A stretch of DNA of 28,012 bases, taken from Liberiplasma sp046541015. GTDB lineage: Bacteria; Bacillota_I; Bacilli_A; Izemoplasmatales; Izemoplasmataceae. The notes under the pieces were generated by a model. It did no database searches. It was not told the DNA's origin and saw only the letters and a list, made by a program, of their open reading frames with translations. Numbering within the stretch: position 1 is the stretch's first letter; each line of letters begins with the position of its first letter. A program made the translations under genes and the position numbers. Of this stretch, positions 27,103-28,012 are shown in pieces. The stretch is from the NCBI GenBank assembly GCA_046541015.1, contig JBKHEA010000019.1:1-28012 (forward strand), in the 5' to 3' direction.

Positions 27103-28011
27103 TTAACTGGTTACGCCATACTCCCAAGGACTAAGCACTAAATCACCTGTTGCTGCTTCTGTTTGTATGAATACGATAATTAGATTTAATCCTTCTCTTT
27201 GTGCTACGGTTAAATCTGATAAGTCAATTTCAAGGGTTTGTTCTGAACCATTCCCTGTGATGCCTAATTCTTTTGCAACACCTTCACCTTCAATTTTGAA
27301 TAGATACTCATGCCCATCTTCACCAGTAAAAGTAAAGACGATTGACTCTTTTGATCCATCAAAATCAACGACTGGTAATTGTGCGTTCACATCCCACCAT
27401 GATGGTGCTGGAATATTTTCATAACTGATTGTTACTTCAGTTTCTGTTTCTACAACAGTGAGTCCATAACCAGTCCATACTTCTTCTGGTTCAGCTGGTT
27501 CTTCAGCATCTGCACCATACTCCCAAGGACTAATGACTAATTCGCCTGTTGCTGCTTCTGTTTGTACGAATACAATAATTAGACTTAATGCTTCTCTTTC
27601 TGCAGTGGTTAAATCGGATAAATCAATTTCAAGGGTTTGTTCTAAACCATTCCCTGTGATGCCTAATTCTTTTGCAACACCGCCACCTTCGATTTTGAAT
27701 AAATACTCATGACCATCTTCACCAGTAAAAGTAAAGATAATCGATCCTTTTGTTCCATCAAAATCAACGACTGGTAATTGTGCATTTAAGTCCCACCATG
27801 CTGGTGCTGGAATATCTTCATAACTGATTGTTACTTCTGTATCAGTTTCTTCAACATCGTACCCATAACCAGTCCATGCAATGATTGGTTCAACTGGTTC
27901 TCCTGGTTCACTTGGTGGAACAATTTGTTTTTCAAAGGTTCCGTTTAGTACAAGACCTGCATCAGTATAAGTTTCACCATCTTCACCTAGTACTTCGATT
28001 AATACATTGTC
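27103..28011 (-). CDS. C-terminal part of a large secreted protein with tandem CBM-like domains (runs off right edge)
   Basis: The frame is open from the right edge to a TAA at 27103, giving 302 visible residues; the start lies outside the window. Residues at the right edge (VLIEVLGEDGETYTDAG...) end another domain. After a Pro/Glu linker come two copies of a 133-residue beta-rich unit beginning WTGYG, with PAPSWWD or PAPAWWD, FTFTGEDGHEYLFKIEG, and closing SPWEYG. The pattern resembles jelly-roll carbohydrate-binding domains attached to bacterial glucanases; I cannot name the family. There is no C-terminal anchor or LPxTG motif. Its place before the glucan transporter suggests a secreted polysaccharide-binding or -degrading protein, which is inference. 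An internal GTG at 27390 could be misread as a start. Confidence 0.82.
   Translation of the reverse strand, partial: DNVLIEVLGEDGETYTDAGLVLNGTFEKQIVPPSEPGEPVEPIIAWTGYGYDVEETDTEVTISYEDIPAPAWWDLNAQLPVVDFDGTKGSIIFTFTGEDGHEYLFKIEGGGVAKELGITGNGLEQTLEIDLSDLTTAEREALSLIIVFVQTEAATGELVISPWEYGADAEEPAEPEEVWTGYGLTVVETETEVTISYENIPAPSWWDVNAQLPVVDFDGSKESIVFTFTGEDGHEYLFKIEGEGVAKELGITGNGSEQTLEIDLSDLTVAQREGLNLIIVFIQTEAATGDLVLSPWEYGVTS
27116..27913 (-). repeat. 399-bp tandem repeat (two 133-residue domain copies)
   Basis: The block starting at 27116 (plus-strand reading ccatactcccaagg) recurs at 27515, an offset of exactly 399 bp or 133 codons. The copies are closely similar but not identical, with mainly synonymous and conservative changes, so the duplication is older than the one at the left edge. 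They are separated by a short Glu/Pro linker. Confidence 0.85.
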
Positions 28012-28012
28012 T

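Noticed and set aside
27103..27390. A separate small 95-residue minus-strand gene starting at the GTG at 27390
   Set aside because: The same frame continues without a stop to the right edge and encodes another copy of the domain, so this is the C-terminus of a larger protein.
27167..27424. Plus-strand open frame of 85 codons at the right edge
   Set aside because: It is antisense to the repeated CBM-like domains, whose frame is open across the whole stretch and conserved between copies.

Overview
The window is AT-rich bacterial DNA. TGA is a true stop codon (the genes ending at 3434 and 8997 end in TGA) and Trp is written TGG, so this is not the Mycoplasma code. The short Cys20 lipoproteins with Asp-Pro linkers, the tight operons and the protein style suggest a low-GC Bacillota/Mycoplasmatota lineage such as Izemoplasmatales or Acholeplasmatales-like bacteria. 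That placement is inference only.

Left edge (1-3445): the start of a repeat-built surface lipoprotein (minus strand, running off the left edge), a DUF2200 gene, and a divergent two-gene plus-strand unit encoding an AI-2E family membrane protein and a CPBP membrane protease. A bidirectional terminator separates this from everything to the right.

Right part (3434-28012): all genes are on the minus strand, so transcription runs from high to low coordinates. In transcription order: the C-terminal part of a large secreted protein with tandem 133-residue carbohydrate-binding-like domains (enters from the right edge); an extended -10 promoter overlapped by a perfect inverted repeat; a lipoprotein sugar-binding protein; a stem-loop with U-tract; a 982-aa membrane-anchored binding protein; a permease pair; an NHL/TPR/Yip1 membrane protein; a DUF5696 protein; a second permease pair; an exported GH16-FN3-CBM6 lipoprotein; a LacI-family regulator; a GH16 without signal peptide; and a BglX-like GH3. 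A terminator at about 8881-8909 ends this unit. A second unit follows with its own promoter: a GH3, a GPH-type sugar:cation symporter and a GH13 alpha-glucosidase.

The simplest reading is a beta-1,3-glucan (laminarin-type) utilisation locus. The surface GH16 lipoprotein would cut and hold the polymer through CBM6. Two binding proteins and four permeases would import oligosaccharides. The cytoplasmic GH16 would shorten them and the GH3 enzymes would release glucose, under LacI-type control. No ABC ATPase is encoded here, so the permeases must borrow one (MsmK-like) from elsewhere. The least understood part is the membrane/surface pair between the two permease pairs: the NHL-TPR-Yip1 protein and the DUF5696 protein, which overlap by 17 bases. 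With the unusually large binding protein, this is the best candidate for an undescribed system.
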